A stretch of 64,000 nucleotides of DNA, from contig NZ_JBEXMJ010000004.1 of assembly GCF_040610475.1 (NCBI RefSeq), forward strand, positions 62,001-126,000, given 5' to 3'. Below, in pieces: positions 50,816-61,122 of the stretch. The notes below the pieces were generated by a model. That model was not told the origin of the DNA and searched no databases. It saw only the letters and a list, made by a program, of their open reading frames with translations. The position numbers and the translations under genes were made by a program. Numbering within the stretch: position 1 is the first letter of the stretch; each line of letters opens with the position of its first letter. The DNA is from Actinopolymorpha sp. NPDC004070. GTDB lineage: Bacteria; Actinomycetota; Actinomycetes; Propionibacteriales; Actinopolymorphaceae.

Positions 50816-52317
50816 GGTGTCCGGAACGTCTCCGCCACCGCCACCGCGCGCAGTGCGGCGGCCGCCTTGTTGCGGGTCTCGGCGTCCTCGGCCACCGGGT
50901 CGGAGTCGGCCACGATGCCCCCGCCGGCCTGGACGTACGCGACACCGTCGCGCAGCAGCGCGGTGCGGATCGCGATCGCGGCGTCCAGGTCACCGGCGAA
51001 GTCGAGGTAGCCGACCACCCCGCCGTACAGCCCGCGCCTGGTGGGTTCGAGCTTCTCGATAATCTCCATCGCCCGCGGTTTCGGCGCACCGGACAGGGTG
51101 CCGGCCGGGAAGCAGGAGCACAGGGCGTCGAAGGCGGTCCGGCCCGGTGCCAGCCGGCCGACCACGGTGGACTCCAGGTGCATGACGTGGCTGTACCTGC
51201 GTACGGTCATGAAGTCGACCACCTCGACGCTGCCCGGCGCGCAGACCCGGCCGAGGTCGTTGCGGCCCAGGTCGACCAGCATCAGGTGCTCGGCGCGTTC
51301 CTTCTCGTCGGCGAGCAGCTCCTGTTCCAGCGCGTGGTCCTCCTCCGGGGTGGCACCACGCGGCCGGGTGCCCGCGATCGGGTGCGTCAGCGCCCGCTCG
51401 CCGGTCACCGTCACCAGCGCCTCCGGGCTGGAGCCCACGATGTCGAAGTCGCCGAAGCGCAGCAGATACATGTACGGCGACGGGTTGGAGAAGCGCAGCA
51501 CGCGGTAGATGTCGAACGCCCGGGCCGTCGTCGCCCGCTCGAACCGCTGCGACACGACCACCTGGAACGCCTCGCCGGCGTGGATCTCCTCCTTGGCCTG
51601 CTCGACCGCCGCCATGTGCTCCTCGGCGGAGCGGCGGCGTTCGTAGGCGGGCGCTGCCTGCAGGTCGGCGGCCGCCACGAACGACGGCGTCGGCTGGGCG
51701 AGCGCCTTGGTCATCGCGTCCAGCCGCTGCACGGCGTCGGACCAGGCCTGGTCGACGCGCTCGCCGGTGTCGTCCCAGTTGACCGCGTTGGCGATCAGCA
51801 GCAGCGTGCCGTCCACGTGGTCCAGCACCGCGAGGTCGGTGGCCAGCATCAGCGCCAGCTCGGGCAGCCCCAGGTCGTCGGTGGTGAGGTCGGGCAGCCG
51901 CTCGAGCCGGCGTACCGCGTCGTAGCCGATGTAGCCGACGAGACCGCCGGTCAGCGGGGGCAGGCCGGGGAGGTTGGGGGTGTGCAGCCGGGCCACCGTC
52001 TCCTGCACCGCGGCCAGCGGGTCGCCGCCCTCGGGCAGCCCCACCGGCGGGTTTCCCAGCCAGTGGGCCTCACCGTTGCGTTCGGTCAGCACCGCGGCGG
52101 AACGGACGCCGACGAAGGAGTACCTCCCCCACACCCCGCCGTGCTCGGCCGACTCGAACAGGAACGTGCCCGGCTCGTCGCGGGCCAGCTTGGCGTAGAC
52201 GCCCAGGGGTGTCTCGGCGTCGGCGAGCAGCTTGCGGGTCACCGGGATCACCCTGCGCCCGGGCGCGAGGTCGCGGAACCCGGCGAGGTCGGGGGTGGTG
52301 GCGCCGAGGGACGTCAT
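50812..52317 (-). CDS. trpE: anthranilate synthase component I
   Basis: A 501-residue chorismate-binding enzyme making anthranilate with TrpG (not in this window). The N-terminal regulatory part has [18 protein letters not shown], in the position of the LLES-type tryptophan feedback site. The C-terminal catalytic domain has [48 protein letters not shown] and [18 protein letters not shown]. The ATG at 52317 overlaps the hisI stop. The operon order is hisI-trpE-TIGR02234 gene-HGxxPAAW gene. Confidence 0.97.
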   Translation of the reverse strand: MTSLGATTPDLAGFRDLAPGRRVIPVTRKLLADAETPLGVYAKLARDEPGTFLFESAEHGGVWGRYSFVGVRSAAVLTERNGEAHWLGNPPVGLPEGGDPLAAVQETVARLHTPNLPGLPPLTGGLVGYIGYDAVRRLERLPDLTTDDLGLPELALMLATDLAVLDHVDGTLLLIANAVNWDDTGERVDQAWSDAVQRLDAMTKALAQPTPSFVAAADLQAAPAYERRRSAEEHMAAVEQAKEEIHAGEAFQVVVSQRFERATTARAFDIYRVLRFSNPSPYMYLLRFGDFDIVGSSPEALVTVTGERALTHPIAGTRPRGATPEEDHALEQELLADEKERAEHLMLVDLGRNDLGRVCAPGSVEVVDFMTVRRYSHVMHLESTVVGRLAPGRTAFDALCSCFPAGTLSGAPKPRAMEIIEKLEPTRRGLYGGVVGYLDFAGDLDAAIAIRTALLRDGVAYVQAGGGIVADSDPVAEDAETRNKAAAALRAVAVAETFRTP

Positions 52318-52766
52318 GGCCGGACCTCCCCGTCCGCGGCGGCCGGTGTGCCCACCTTCGCCGGCAGCAGACCGTCGTCGAAGCAGGTGCGGGTGCCGGT
52401 GTGGCAGGCCGGGCCCTCCTGGTCGACCCGGACCAGGAGCGTGTCGCCGTCGCAGTCCAGCCGGACCTCCTTCACCCACTGCCGGTGACCGGAGGTCTCC
52501 CCCTTCACCCAGTACTCCCGGCGGCTGCGGCTCCAGAACGTCGACCGGCCCGAGGTCAGCGTGCGGTGCAGCGCCTCGTCGTCCATCCAGCCGACCATCA
52601 GCACCTCGCCGGTGTCGTGCTGCTGGACCACCGCGACCACCAGGCCGTGGTCGTCGCGTTTGAGCCGGTCTGCGACCTCGGGGGCGAGTGCGGTGCGCAC
52701 ACCGGGATCGGTATCGGGGTCGGCACTGGTGGCCGCGCTGGGGTCGGCGCTGGGCATGCCCGCCAT
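52314..52766 (-). CDS. hisI: phosphoribosyl-AMP cyclohydrolase
   Basis: A 150-residue histidine-pathway enzyme opening the purine ring of PR-AMP. The metal site is seen as [26 protein letters not shown], with [17 protein letters not shown] before it. The N terminus adds about 30 residues rich in Asp, Ala and Pro. ATG at 52766 or 52757 are both possible; the upstream region is an 11-bp repeat array and not coding. No hisE partner is adjacent. First gene of the hisI-trpE operon and divergent from GH92. Confidence 0.93.
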   Translation of the reverse strand: MAGMPSADPSAATSADPDTDPGVRTALAPEVADRLKRDDHGLVVAVVQQHDTGEVLMVGWMDDEALHRTLTSGRSTFWSRSRREYWVKGETSGHRQWVKEVRLDCDGDTLLVRVDQEGPACHTGTRTCFDDGLLPAKVGTPAAADGEVRP

Positions 52767-52845
52767 TGTTCCCGGTGCCACCGACGGCGGGCGCGACGGG
52801 TCGTGACCGCCACCGCACCGAGCCGGGCATAGCGGTACGAACGCC

Positions 52846-52900
52846 GGTCCGCCACCGGTCCGCCACCGGTCCGCCACCGGTTCGCCACCGGTTCGCCACC
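52846..52900. repeat. 11-bp tandem array, five copies, between hisI and GH92
   Basis: Five adjacent 11-bp units (GGTCCGCCACC; copies 4 and 5 have T in place of C at position 4) at 52846-52856, 52857-52867, 52868-52878, 52879-52889 and 52890-52900. The period is one DNA helical turn, so a protein could contact the same face of every copy. It lies in the divergent promoter region. Confidence 0.88.
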
Positions 52901-52974
52901 GAATTCGCTCTCGCCCGGAAGGCTGGTCGGAGCCGGTGATCGGCATGTCGGCGGGCCGTGGCAGTCTGCCCGCC

Positions 52975-55900
52975 ATGGCGAATTCGGTGGTGCACTTCCA
53001 CTCCTCGTTCGAACCCGGTGAGCCGCGTCCCGACCTGACGGGCGGCGGCGACGTTCAGGCCTCCGGCGGGCTCACCGTGGAGGTCGCGGGCGGGCCTGCC
53101 CACGCACCGGCCGCCAAGCCCGGCGTCGGCTTCTCCGGCCGGCACGCGCTCCGCTACACCGCCGACGGGGCGAGCTCGGCTCCGCGCACCGTCACGTTGT
53201 TCACCGTGGACATCGGGGTGGGGCCCGACACCGAGCTGTCCTACGTCCTGTTCCCGGAGTTCGGCGACCTGACCTACGCGGCGACCTACACCGCGGTCGA
53301 CCTGGAGTTCGCCGACGGCACCCGGCTCAGCGACCTCGGCGCCCGCGACCAGTACGCCCAGCCCGTCGACGCGGCCGCCCAGGGTGCTGCCCGCATGCTC
53401 TACGCCGACCAGTGGAATCTCCGGCGGATCGCGGTCGGCGCCGTCGCTGCCGGCCGCCGGGTCACCGCCGTCCTGCTCACCCACCACCGGCCCGACGGCG
53501 CCGCGAAGACCGACGCGACCGTGCCGTCGCGGGGCTGGGTGGACGACATCGTTCTCGCCGAACGCGCCCGGCCCGCCGAGGAGCCGCGCCGGCTGTCCGA
53601 CCACGTGGTCACCACCCGCGGCACGCACTCCAGCGGCGCGTTCTCCCGGGGCAACAACATCCCGGCCACGGCGGTGCCGCTGGGATTCAACTTCTGGACG
53701 CCGGTCACCGACGCGGGCTCGCTGCGCTGGGAGTACGAATACCACCGCGGCAACGACGACGAGAACCGCCCGCGCCTGCAGGCCCTGGGGCTGAGCCACC
53801 AGCCCAGCCCGTGGATGGGCGACCGGCACACGTTCCAGGTGATGCCGTCCAGCGCCGCCGGCACCCCCGACGCCGACCGCGCCGCGCGGGCGCTGGCGTT
53901 CGGCCACGACAACGAGATCGCCCGCCCGCACTGGTACTCCGTCACCTTCGACAACGGCCTGGTCGCCGAGATCGCCCCGGCCGACCATGCGGCGATGTTC
54001 CGGTTCACGTTCACCGGGCCCACCTCCACGCTGCTCTTCGACAACGTCGATGCCGACGCCGCGGTGAGCGTCGATCCGGAGACCGGTGTGCTGACCGGCT
54101 ACACCGACACCGGCAGCCGGCGGTCCAACGGCGCGAGCCGGATGTTCGTGTACGCGGAGTTCGACCGGCCCGTGGTCGAGTCCGGCCGACCCGACGGCGT
54201 GGGCGAGCGTGCGCAGGCGGCGGCGTACGCGAGGTTCGACCCGGCCGGCGAGCGGACGGTGACCATGCGGATCGCCACCTCGCTGATCAGCCTGGAGCAG
54301 GCACGCCACAACCTCGCACTGGAGATCGCGCCCGGCGACACCTTCGAGGACGTCCGCGAACGCGCCCAGCGGCAGTGGGACGACACCCTCGGCGTGATCG
54401 AGGTGGAAGGGGCGAGCGAGGACCAGCTCACCACGCTGTACTCCAACCTCTATCGGCTGTACCTGTATCCCAACTCCGCCCACGAGAACACCGGCACCGC
54501 GCAGGTGCCCATCTACGCGCACGCCGTGCAGGCGGCGACGTCCGCGCCGCCGAGCGGCCCCACCCGGACAGGTGCCGACGTCGTTCCCGGCAAGGCGTAC
54601 GTCAACAACGGCTTCTGGGACACCTACCGCACCACCTGGCCGGCCTACGCCCTGTTCACCCCCGGGCTGGCCGGTGAACTGGTGGAGGGGTTCCTCCAGC
54701 AGTACCGCGACGGCGGCTGGGTGGCCCGCTGGTCCTCCCCCGGCTACGCCGACTGCATGGTCGGCACCAGTTCCGACGTGGCCTTCGCCGACGCCTACTG
54801 CAAGGGCATCGAGGGCTTCGACGCCTGGGCGGCCTACGAGTCGGCGGTGAAGAACGCCACCGTCCGCCCGCCCAACCCGTTCGTCGGCCGCAAGGGCATG
54901 GAGCGTTCGCCGTTCCTCGGCTACACGCCGGTGGAGGCGACCGAGGAGGCGATGTCGTGGTCGATGGACGGCTACATCAACGACTTCGGCATCGCCATGA
55001 TGGCCGGGCAGCTGGCCCGCGACGTGGGGCCCGACGACGCCCGCTACTCCCGGTTGCGCGAGGAGGAGGAGTACTTCCGCCGGCGTGCGCTCGGCTACGT
55101 CCACCTGTTCGACCCGGCGGTCGGCTTCTTCCAGGGCCGGCACGGCGACGGTTCGCGGCGGCTGTCACCGCAGGAGTTCGACCCGCGGGTGTGGGGCTTC
55201 GACTACACCGAGACCAACGCCTGGAACATGGCGTTCCACGTTCCGCACGACGGCGCCGGCCTCGCCTGGCTCTACGGCGGGCGGGAGGCGCTCGCGCGCA
55301 GATTGGACGAGTTCTTCGCCACCCCGGAGACCGGTGAGGAACGGTTCAAGGGTTCCTACGGCACCGTCATCCACGAGATGACCGAGGCCCGCGACGTACG
55401 CATGGGGATGTACGGCCACAGCAACCAGCCGGCCCACCACATCGCCTACATGTACACCTACGCCGGACGGCCGGCGCGCACCCAGGAGAAGGTGCGCGAG
55501 GTGCTCAACCGGCTCTACCTCGGCAGCGAGCTCGGGCAGGGCTACTGCGGCGACGAGGACAACGGTGAGATGTCGGCGTGGCAGGTGTTCAGCGCGCTCG
55601 GGTTCTACCCGCTGCAGATGGGCAGCCCCCGCTACGCGATCGGCTCGCCGTTGTTCACCCGGGCGACCGTGCACCTGGAGTCCGGCGCCGACCTGGTGAT
55701 CAGCGCACCGGACAACGACGCGGGCAACATCCACGTGCAGGGCCTCACCGTGGACGGTGTGCCCTACGACCGGGCCTGGCTGCCGCACGACCTGCTCGCC
55801 AAGGGCGGCGTGCTGGAGTTCGCCATGGGGCCCGAGCCGTCCGACTGGGCGAGCGGACCCGACGCCGCACCGCCGTCGCTCACCGAGCCCGGCGAGGCAC

Positions 55901-56325
55901 CCGCACCTCTCGTCGACGTCACCCGGCCCAGCGCGGGCACGGCCCGGGCGAGCGAGGGCGTGGACGCCGAGTACCTGTTCGACGACAGCTCGGCCGGCTC
56001 GGTGACGTTCACCGGCACCCAGCGGTGGGTGTCGTACGAGCTGGCGGCACCGGCCCGGGTTGCCTTCTACACGCTCACCTCCGCGGTGGAGAACGCCGGC
56101 GCGGCCCCCACGGCGTGGGTGCTCGCCGGCTCCCGGGACGGGACCAGCTGGGAGGTTCTGGACACCAGGAGCGGGGAGGAGTTCGCGTGGCCGGTGCACA
56201 CCCGGCCGTTCCGGGTAGCCACGCCCGGTGACTACACCCACTACCGGCTCGACCTCGCGCCGGCGCCCGAGAACGCGGCCGGCGGCGAGCCGGTGGCCCT
56301 CGCCCAGGTGGAACTGCTGGCCTAG
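52975..56325 (+). CDS. GH92 family glycosidase (alpha-1,2-mannosidase-like) with C-terminal discoidin-like domain
   Basis: A 1116-residue protein of glycoside hydrolase family 92, calcium-dependent exo-alpha-mannosidases. The N-terminal beta domain is followed by the (alpha/alpha)6 catalytic domain with [19 protein letters not shown] (about 540) and the conserved [24 protein letters not shown] (about 860). The C-terminal 130 residues ([23 protein letters not shown] ... YRLDLAP) look like a discoidin/F5-8C carbohydrate-binding fold. There is no signal peptide at ATG 52975, nor at the upstream GTG at 52936, so it is probably cytoplasmic, unlike most GH92. It may trim imported mannosides. Confidence 0.92.
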   Translation: MANSVVHFHSSFEPGEPRPDLTGGGDVQASGGLTVEVAGGPAHAPAAKPGVGFSGRHALRYTADGASSAPRTVTLFTVDIGVGPDTELSYVLFPEFGDLTYAATYTAVDLEFADGTRLSDLGARDQYAQPVDAAAQGAARMLYADQWNLRRIAVGAVAAGRRVTAVLLTHHRPDGAAKTDATVPSRGWVDDIVLAERARPAEEPRRLSDHVVTTRGTHSSGAFSRGNNIPATAVPLGFNFWTPVTDAGSLRWEYEYHRGNDDENRPRLQALGLSHQPSPWMGDRHTFQVMPSSAAGTPDADRAARALAFGHDNEIARPHWYSVTFDNGLVAEIAPADHAAMFRFTFTGPTSTLLFDNVDADAAVSVDPETGVLTGYTDTGSRRSNGASRMFVYAEFDRPVVESGRPDGVGERAQAAAYARFDPAGERTVTMRIATSLISLEQARHNLALEIAPGDTFEDVRERAQRQWDDTLGVIEVEGASEDQLTTLYSNLYRLYLYPNSAHENTGTAQVPIYAHAVQAATSAPPSGPTRTGADVVPGKAYVNNGFWDTYRTTWPAYALFTPGLAGELVEGFLQQYRDGGWVARWSSPGYADCMVGTSSDVAFADAYCKGIEGFDAWAAYESAVKNATVRPPNPFVGRKGMERSPFLGYTPVEATEEAMSWSMDGYINDFGIAMMAGQLARDVGPDDARYSRLREEEEYFRRRALGYVHLFDPAVGFFQGRHGDGSRRLSPQEFDPRVWGFDYTETNAWNMAFHVPHDGAGLAWLYGGREALARRLDEFFATPETGEERFKGSYGTVIHEMTEARDVRMGMYGHSNQPAHHIAYMYTYAGRPARTQEKVREVLNRLYLGSELGQGYCGDEDNGEMSAWQVFSALGFYPLQMGSPRYAIGSPLFTRATVHLESGADLVISAPDNDAGNIHVQGLTVDGVPYDRAWLPHDLLAKGGVLEFAMGPEPSDWASGPDAAPPSLTEPGEAPAPLVDVTRPSAGTARASEGVDAEYLFDDSSAGSVTFTGTQRWVSYELAAPARVAFYTLTSAVENAGAAPTAWVLAGSRDGTSWEVLDTRSGEEFAWPVHTRPFRVATPGDYTHYRLDLAPAPENAAGGEPVALAQVELLA

Positions 56326-56437
56326 CGTCTGTCCCGGCCCAGGATCCAGCCCAGATCCGGGCGTGAGCCGGCGGGCGGAGGAGACACGCGTCAGGTAGCC
56401 GACTTCGAGTCGGGCGCGAGCGCCCTACGATCGGGGC

Positions 56438-57073
56438 ATGACTGATCACGCCCGCGCCGAACGCCGAGCGCTCGCCGACCTGCTGGACACGCTGGGGCCG
56501 GACGCGCCCACCCTGTGCGCCGACTGGACGACGTCCGACCTCGCCGCCCACCTGGTGATCCGGGAGAGTGACCCGCTCGGTGCCGCGGGCATCCTGCTGC
56601 CGCCCCTCGCCGACAAGACGAAGGAACACATGGCCGGCCTCGTCGGGCGGCTCGGCTACACCGGGGTGGTCGACCGCTTCCGACAGGGTCCGCCCACGTG
56701 GTCCCCGGCGCGGCTGCCGGTGGTGGACCGTGCGGCCAACACGGTGGAGTTCTTCGTCCACCACGAGGACGTGCGGCGTGCCCAGCCGGACTGGACCCCG
56801 CGCGACCTGCCGAACGACTTCGAAAACCTCCTGTGGCGGCGGGTCGGCAGCGCCGGGCGGATGCTGTTCCGCCGGTCCGCGGCCGGAGTGCTGGTGGCCC
56901 GCCCCGACGGCGCCACCGCCCGGGTCCGCAAGGGCGAGCCGACCGCCGTGCTGTCCGGGCGCCCGAGCGAGATCACGTTGTACATGTTCGGGCGCAGGGG
57001 TGCGTCCCGGGCCGAGGTCGGCGGTCCGCCGGCGGCTGTCCAGGCGCTGGCCCACGCCCCGCTGGGCGTCTGA
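56438..57073 (+). CDS. TIGR03085 family protein (DinB/maleylpyruvate-isomerase-like fold)
   Basis: A 211-residue protein of the metal-dependent DinB-like superfamily. The N-terminal helical part shows ALADLLDTLGPDAPTLCADWTTSDLAAHLVIRE, matching TIGR03085, and FFVHHEDVRRAQ is the second His-containing motif. Members have an unknown small-molecule thiol-transfer or hydrolase role. ATG at 56438; TACGAT at 56426-56431 is 6 nt upstream, so the mRNA is probably leaderless. Confidence 0.88.
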   Translation: MTDHARAERRALADLLDTLGPDAPTLCADWTTSDLAAHLVIRESDPLGAAGILLPPLADKTKEHMAGLVGRLGYTGVVDRFRQGPPTWSPARLPVVDRAANTVEFFVHHEDVRRAQPDWTPRDLPNDFENLLWRRVGSAGRMLFRRSAAGVLVARPDGATARVRKGEPTAVLSGRPSEITLYMFGRRGASRAEVGGPPAAVQALAHAPLGV

Positions 57074-57242
57074 CGGCCCGACCGCCCCACGTGGGCGGCG
57101 AGCCGTCGCCGTCCCTGGGCGGACGACGCCCCGGCACCGCCCGGGCGCCCGCGAGTCCCGGCGGCCAGGTGTAACCTTCGGGCGGCAGCGACACAAGAAA
57201 CACAGGCCAGCAGGACAGCAGTAGCGACAGACAACAGCAGAC

Positions 57243-57341
57243 GACAGGGGAGCGCGGAAGCGCTGAGAGTGCGGGGCCGCCAGAGATGGCGCCGCCCGCA
57301 GACCCTCGAACCTGATCTGGGTAATGCCAGCGCAGGAAGTC
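57243..57341 (+). promoter_or_regulatory. TPP riboswitch
   Basis: The thiamine-pyrophosphate (THI) element is recognisable from AGGGGAGC at 57246-57253, CGCTGAGAGTGCGG at 57261-57274, the variable arm (GGCCGCCAGAGATGGCGCC region), and the long conserved stretch ACCCTCGAACCTGATCTGGGTAATGCCAGCGCAGG at 57302-57335. It sits about 126 nt ahead of ykoE and indicates repression by TPP. Confidence 0.95.
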
Positions 57342-57440
57342 GGTCTGTCCGTTCGTCACCGGGCCCGTGCCCGGCCGATCGACCGATCGGGCGGTGCGGA
57401 GCCCCGCGGCGAGTCGGACCCGTGGCACTCAGGCCGCGTC

Positions 57441-57461
57441 TCCTCCCCGGTACAGGGAGGA
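57441..57461 (+). promoter_or_regulatory. Shine-Dalgarno-sequestering hairpin of ykoE
   Basis: TCCTCCC (57441-57447) is the perfect complement of GGGAGGA (57455-57461), which holds the ykoE ribosome-binding site, with a 7-nt loop. Formed when TPP is bound, it would block translation of ykoE; this is an inference from the pairing. Confidence 0.7.
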
Positions 57462-57466
57462 CGTTC

Positions 57467-58087
57467 ATGACCCAGGATGTGACCTCGACCGCGACCCGCG
57501 GTCAGCGACCTGTCGACCGGCGGTGGCGCACCGTCGACATCGTGGTCGCCGCCGTGGTCGCGGTGGCGTTCGGCGTGGTGTTCGGCGCCTGGAACGCCCT
57601 GTGGGCGGCGCTCGGCCCCGTGTTCACCGGCTTCCCGCCCGGTCAGGCCGTGATGTACGGCATGTGGCTGCTCCCCGGCGTCCTCGGCGGCCTGCTGATC
57701 CGCAAGCCCGGCGCCGCGGTGTTCACCGAACTCGTCGCCGCCGCCGTCTCGGTCTACTTCGCCGCGCCCTCGCCGTTGGCGATCATCCTGTACGGACTGG
57801 TCCAGGGCCTGGCCGCCGAACTCGTCTTCGCGGCGTTCCGTTACCGCCGCTGGCGGCTGCCGGTGGCGCTGCTCGCCGGTGCGGTCGCGGGGGTGGTCCC
57901 GGCCGTCATGGACAACGTGCTCTACAACCTCAAGTGGGCGCCGACCTGGCAGCTCGTGTACGGCGTGCTCGTGGTGGTGAGCTCGCTCGTCATCGCCGGG
58001 GCCGGCTCGTTCGCCCTCGTCCGCACCCTCGCCGCCACCGGCGTCCTGGCACCGTTCGCGTCCGGCCGGGAGCAGACATCCCGGTGA
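57467..58087 (+). CDS. ykoE: thiamine-precursor ECF transporter substrate-binding subunit YkoE
   Basis: A 206-residue membrane S-component with about five hydrophobic helices and the YkoE pattern VVFGAWNALWAALGPVFTGFPPGQAVMYGMWLLPGVLGGLLIRKPGAAVF. In Bacillus and relatives YkoE with YkoCD imports hydroxymethylpyrimidine. Regulation by the TPP riboswitch upstream supports thiamine-related uptake. The ATG has GGGAGG 6 nt upstream. The stop overlaps the ykoD GTG (GTGA). Confidence 0.93.
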   Translation: MTQDVTSTATRGQRPVDRRWRTVDIVVAAVVAVAFGVVFGAWNALWAALGPVFTGFPPGQAVMYGMWLLPGVLGGLLIRKPGAAVFTELVAAAVSVYFAAPSPLAIILYGLVQGLAAELVFAAFRYRRWRLPVALLAGAVAGVVPAVMDNVLYNLKWAPTWQLVYGVLVVVSSLVIAGAGSFALVRTLAATGVLAPFASGREQTSR

Positions 58088-59661
58088 GCGCGTCGGCGAC
58101 GGCCTCGCTGCCCGCCGCGTCCGGGCCCGGCTCCGCACTGGCGGTCCGGGCCCGTGGGTGGTCCTTCCGGTACGCCGGCCGGCAGACGTGGGCGGTCCGC
58201 GATCTCGATCTCGACGTCGAGCCCGGCGAGCGGGTGCTGCTCGCCGGCCCGTCCGGTGGGGGCAAGAGCACCCTGCTCACCGGCCTGGCCGGTCTGCTGG
58301 ACACCGAACAGTCCGCCGACGTCGAGGGCACCCTGCTGGTCGGTGGGTCGCCACCGCCGCAGGTACGCGACCGGATCGGCCTGGCGTTCCAGGATCCCGA
58401 GACGCAGCTGGTGATGGCCCGGGCCGGCGACGACGTGGCGTTCGGGCTGGAGAACCGCGCCGTGCCCACCGAGCGCATCTGGCCGCGGGTCGACGACGCG
58501 CTCGCGCTGACCGGTTTCCCGTACGGCAGGGACCATCCGACCGGGCGGCTGTCGGGCGGGGAGAAGCAACGGCTCGTTCTGGCCGGGGTGGTGGCGCTGC
58601 GCCCGGACCTGATCCTGCTGGACGAGCCGACCGCCAACCTCGACCCCGACGGGGCGGCGCTCGTACGCCAGGCCGTCGACCAGGTGGTCGCGGCCACCGG
58701 AGCGACGCTGGTCGTGGTCGACCACCGGGTCGGCGACTGGCTGCCGCTGGTGGACCGGGTGGTGGTGCTCCGCTCCGGCGGCGGCGTCCTCGCCGACGGC
58801 AGCCCGGAGAAGGTCTTCGCCACCGACCACGCGTCGCTCGCCGCGGCCGGTGTGTGGATCCCGGGCGAGCTGCCGGCACCCCGGCGGCCGCCTGCCCCGA
58901 CCACCCCGACCACCTCGACCACCTCGACCGGCTCGCCCGCGCCGGCCGCTCCGGCTGCCTCGGCCGAGCTGCTCACCGCTGCATCGGTCAGCTACACCTA
59001 CCCGGCCGCGGACCGGCCCGCCCTCACCGGTGCCGACCTGCGGCTGTCCGCCGGTGAGGTGGTCGCGGTCTCCGGCGCGAACGGCTCAGGGAAGTCGACT
59101 CTCGCCATGCTGACGGCCGGGTTGCTCGCCCCGTCGTCGGGCGAGGTGACCGTCGCCCCCGAGCTGTCGTCCGGCCGGTCCCCCAGCCTCGCCGGCGGCC
59201 GTCGGCCACTGCACCGCTGGCGGGCGGCCCAGCTGGTACGCGCGGTGGGCACGGTCTTCCAGGATCCCGAGCACCAGTTCCTCACCGCGAGCGTGCGGGC
59301 CGAGCTCGCCCTCGGGCCCCGGCTGGCGGGCCTGTCCCCCGAGGACACCGGACGCCGGGTGGACGAACTCCTGCACCGGCTCGCCCTGGACCACCTCGCC
59401 GACGCGAACCCGTTCACCCTGTCCGGCGGGGAGAAGCGGCGGCTGTCGGTGGGCACCGCGCTGGCGGCCGGTCCGCGGGTGCTCGTCCTGGACGAACCGA
59501 CGTTCGGGCAGGACCGGCGTACCTGGGGTGAGCTGGTCGACCTGCTCGCCGAGCTGCGCGACGGCGGCCACGCCATCTGCTGCGTGAGCCACGACCGCGA
59601 CCTGATCGCCGCGCTCGGCGACCGGGAGATCCGCGTACGGTCCGGGCGGGTGATCGGGTGA
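58084..59661 (+). CDS. ykoD: ECF transporter fused double ATP-binding protein YkoD
   Basis: A 525-residue protein with two ABC ATPase domains in tandem (about 15-250 and 300-525) joined by a Pro/Thr-rich linker. First domain: Walker A GPSGGGKST, signature LSGGEKQR, Walker B LILLDEPTANLDP. Second domain: Walker A GANGSGKST, signature LSGGEKRR, Walker B VLVLDEPTFGQD. This fusion is the YkoD arrangement, doing the job of separate EcfA and EcfA' subunits. GTG start overlaps ykoE. Confidence 0.94.
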   Translation: MSASATASLPAASGPGSALAVRARGWSFRYAGRQTWAVRDLDLDVEPGERVLLAGPSGGGKSTLLTGLAGLLDTEQSADVEGTLLVGGSPPPQVRDRIGLAFQDPETQLVMARAGDDVAFGLENRAVPTERIWPRVDDALALTGFPYGRDHPTGRLSGGEKQRLVLAGVVALRPDLILLDEPTANLDPDGAALVRQAVDQVVAATGATLVVVDHRVGDWLPLVDRVVVLRSGGGVLADGSPEKVFATDHASLAAAGVWIPGELPAPRRPPAPTTPTTSTTSTGSPAPAAPAASAELLTAASVSYTYPAADRPALTGADLRLSAGEVVAVSGANGSGKSTLAMLTAGLLAPSSGEVTVAPELSSGRSPSLAGGRRPLHRWRAAQLVRAVGTVFQDPEHQFLTASVRAELALGPRLAGLSPEDTGRRVDELLHRLALDHLADANPFTLSGGEKRRLSVGTALAAGPRVLVLDEPTFGQDRRTWGELVDLLAELRDGGHAICCVSHDRDLIAALGDREIRVRSGRVIG

Positions 59662-60464
59662 GCGTCCTCGCCGAGCCGATCGTCACCGACCCGAACGCCC
59701 CGGTCACCCGGCTGAACCCGGTCACCAAGATCGTGGCCGCGTTCGTGATCCTGGCCGGGCTGCTGCTCACCGCCGACGCGGTGACGCCGGCCCTCGTCCT
59801 CGGCGCCGAGCTGGTCGCCATCGCCGCGGCCGGCCTGCGGTGGCGGACGTTTCTCCGCCGGCTGGTGCTGCTGTTCGTCACCGTCGCCGGGCTCGCGGTG
59901 TCCACCCTGCTGTTCACCGACCAGACCGGCGGCACGGTGTGGCTGTCGGCCGGGCCGCTGCACCTGTCCAGCCAGAGCCTGCTGGCCGCCGTGTCGGTGG
60001 TGACCCGGGTGCTCGCCATCGCACTGCCGGGCATCGTGGCGTTCGCCTCCACCGACCCCACCGAGTTCGCCGACGCGCTGGTGCAGCACTTCCGTACGCC
60101 ACCTCGGTTCACCTTCGGCGCGCTGGCGGCGTTCCGGCTGCTGCCGGTGCTGGGCGACGAATGGCGGACCTTGCTGCTCGCCCGCCGCGCGCGGGGCCTG
60201 GACGCCGGGCGGTCGCCCGTACGCCGGGCACGGTTGTTCGCCTCGGGCGTGTTCGCCCTGCTGGTGGTGGCGATCCGGCGTGGGGTCCGGCTGGCGACCG
60301 CGATGGAGTCGCGCGGCTTCACCGACCGGCCAGGCCGCACCCTCGCCCGGCCCCGGCCACTGCGCCGGGCGGACTGGGTGGTCGTCGCCGGCACGGTCGC
60401 GGTCGTGGCGGGCGCCACAGCGGTCAGCCTGGCGCTGGGCACCTGGCGGTTCCTGTTCTGGTAG
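59658..60464 (+). CDS. ykoC: ECF transporter transmembrane subunit YkoC (EcfT-like)
   Basis: A 268-residue membrane protein with about five helices and the two EcfT coupling motifs seen as LLARRARGLDAG and ATAMESRGFTDRPG (Ala-Arg-Gly type), which dock to the ATPases. With ykoE and ykoD it completes the importer. GTG start overlaps the ykoD stop by four bases, so the whole set is co-translated. Confidence 0.93.
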   Translation: MSVLAEPIVTDPNAPVTRLNPVTKIVAAFVILAGLLLTADAVTPALVLGAELVAIAAAGLRWRTFLRRLVLLFVTVAGLAVSTLLFTDQTGGTVWLSAGPLHLSSQSLLAAVSVVTRVLAIALPGIVAFASTDPTEFADALVQHFRTPPRFTFGALAAFRLLPVLGDEWRTLLLARRARGLDAGRSPVRRARLFASGVFALLVVAIRRGVRLATAMESRGFTDRPGRTLARPRPLRRADWVVVAGTVAVVAGATAVSLALGTWRFLFW

Positions 60465-60585
60465 CCGGCGCGCATCGGGACGAGGAGCCCGAGCCACCGG
60501 AGCCTTGTACCCCTGACATCTGTCACGGGTCCGGCCCGCCCGACCCACACGGGGCCGGCGGACTCACTTTCGCCACACTGAGCGG

Positions 60586-61122
60586 GTGACCATCGCCGAG
60601 AACCCCGGCTCGCCCGCCCCGAGCGGTCCACCCGAACTCGAGCTCCGTCCACCCCGGCACCGCGTCGCTCCCCGCGCGAGGCGCTACTGGGCGGCCCGCG
60701 CGGGCGCCGGCTGGCTGCTGCTGCTCGCCGTACAGACCGTGTGGTGGATCCTCGCCGGCGGCGGCGCCACCGGCTGGCGGGTGGCCGGAGTCGTGGCGAC
60801 CGTCGTTCTGGGCGCCGCGCACGTGACGGTGATGCCCCGGTGGCGATACCACGTACACCGCTGGGAGGCCACCGGCGAAGCCGTCTACACCCAGTCCGGA
60901 TGGTTCGACCAGGAACGCCGGATCGCACCGGTGTCCCGGATCCAGACGGTGGACAGCGAACGCGGCCCGCTGGAGCAGCTCTTCGGCCTGTCGAACGTCA
61001 CCGTGACCACCGCCTCGGCCGCCGGGCCGCTGAAGATCCACGGCCTGGACCGCGACACCGCGGAGCGGCTGGTCGACGAGCTCACCGCCACCACCCAGGC
61101 CAACCAGGGAGACGCGACGTGA
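60586..61122 (+). CDS. bacterial PH domain protein (YdbS-like)
   Basis: A 178-residue protein with two hydrophobic helices (about 38-54 and 60-80) and a bPH2 (DUF304) domain: WRYHVHRWEATGEAVYTQSGWFDQERRIAPVSRIQTVDSERGPLEQLFGLSNVTVTTAS. Members are cell-surface-related proteins of unknown function that occur in pairs. The GTG at 60586 begins the gene; its stop overlaps the next gene's GTG. Confidence 0.88.
   Translation: MTIAENPGSPAPSGPPELELRPPRHRVAPRARRYWAARAGAGWLLLLAVQTVWWILAGGGATGWRVAGVVATVVLGAAHVTVMPRWRYHVHRWEATGEAVYTQSGWFDQERRIAPVSRIQTVDSERGPLEQLFGLSNVTVTTASAAGPLKIHGLDRDTAERLVDELTATTQANQGDAT

Noticed and set aside
52846-52900. CRISPR or transposon end
   Set aside because: Pure 11-bp tandem array with no spacers, no terminal inverted repeats and no transposase.
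52318-55143. Upstream extension of the trpE frame through hisI and GH92
   Set aside because: The trpE homology begins at the ATG overlapping hisI (52317); the rest is antisense or out-of-frame translation of known genes.
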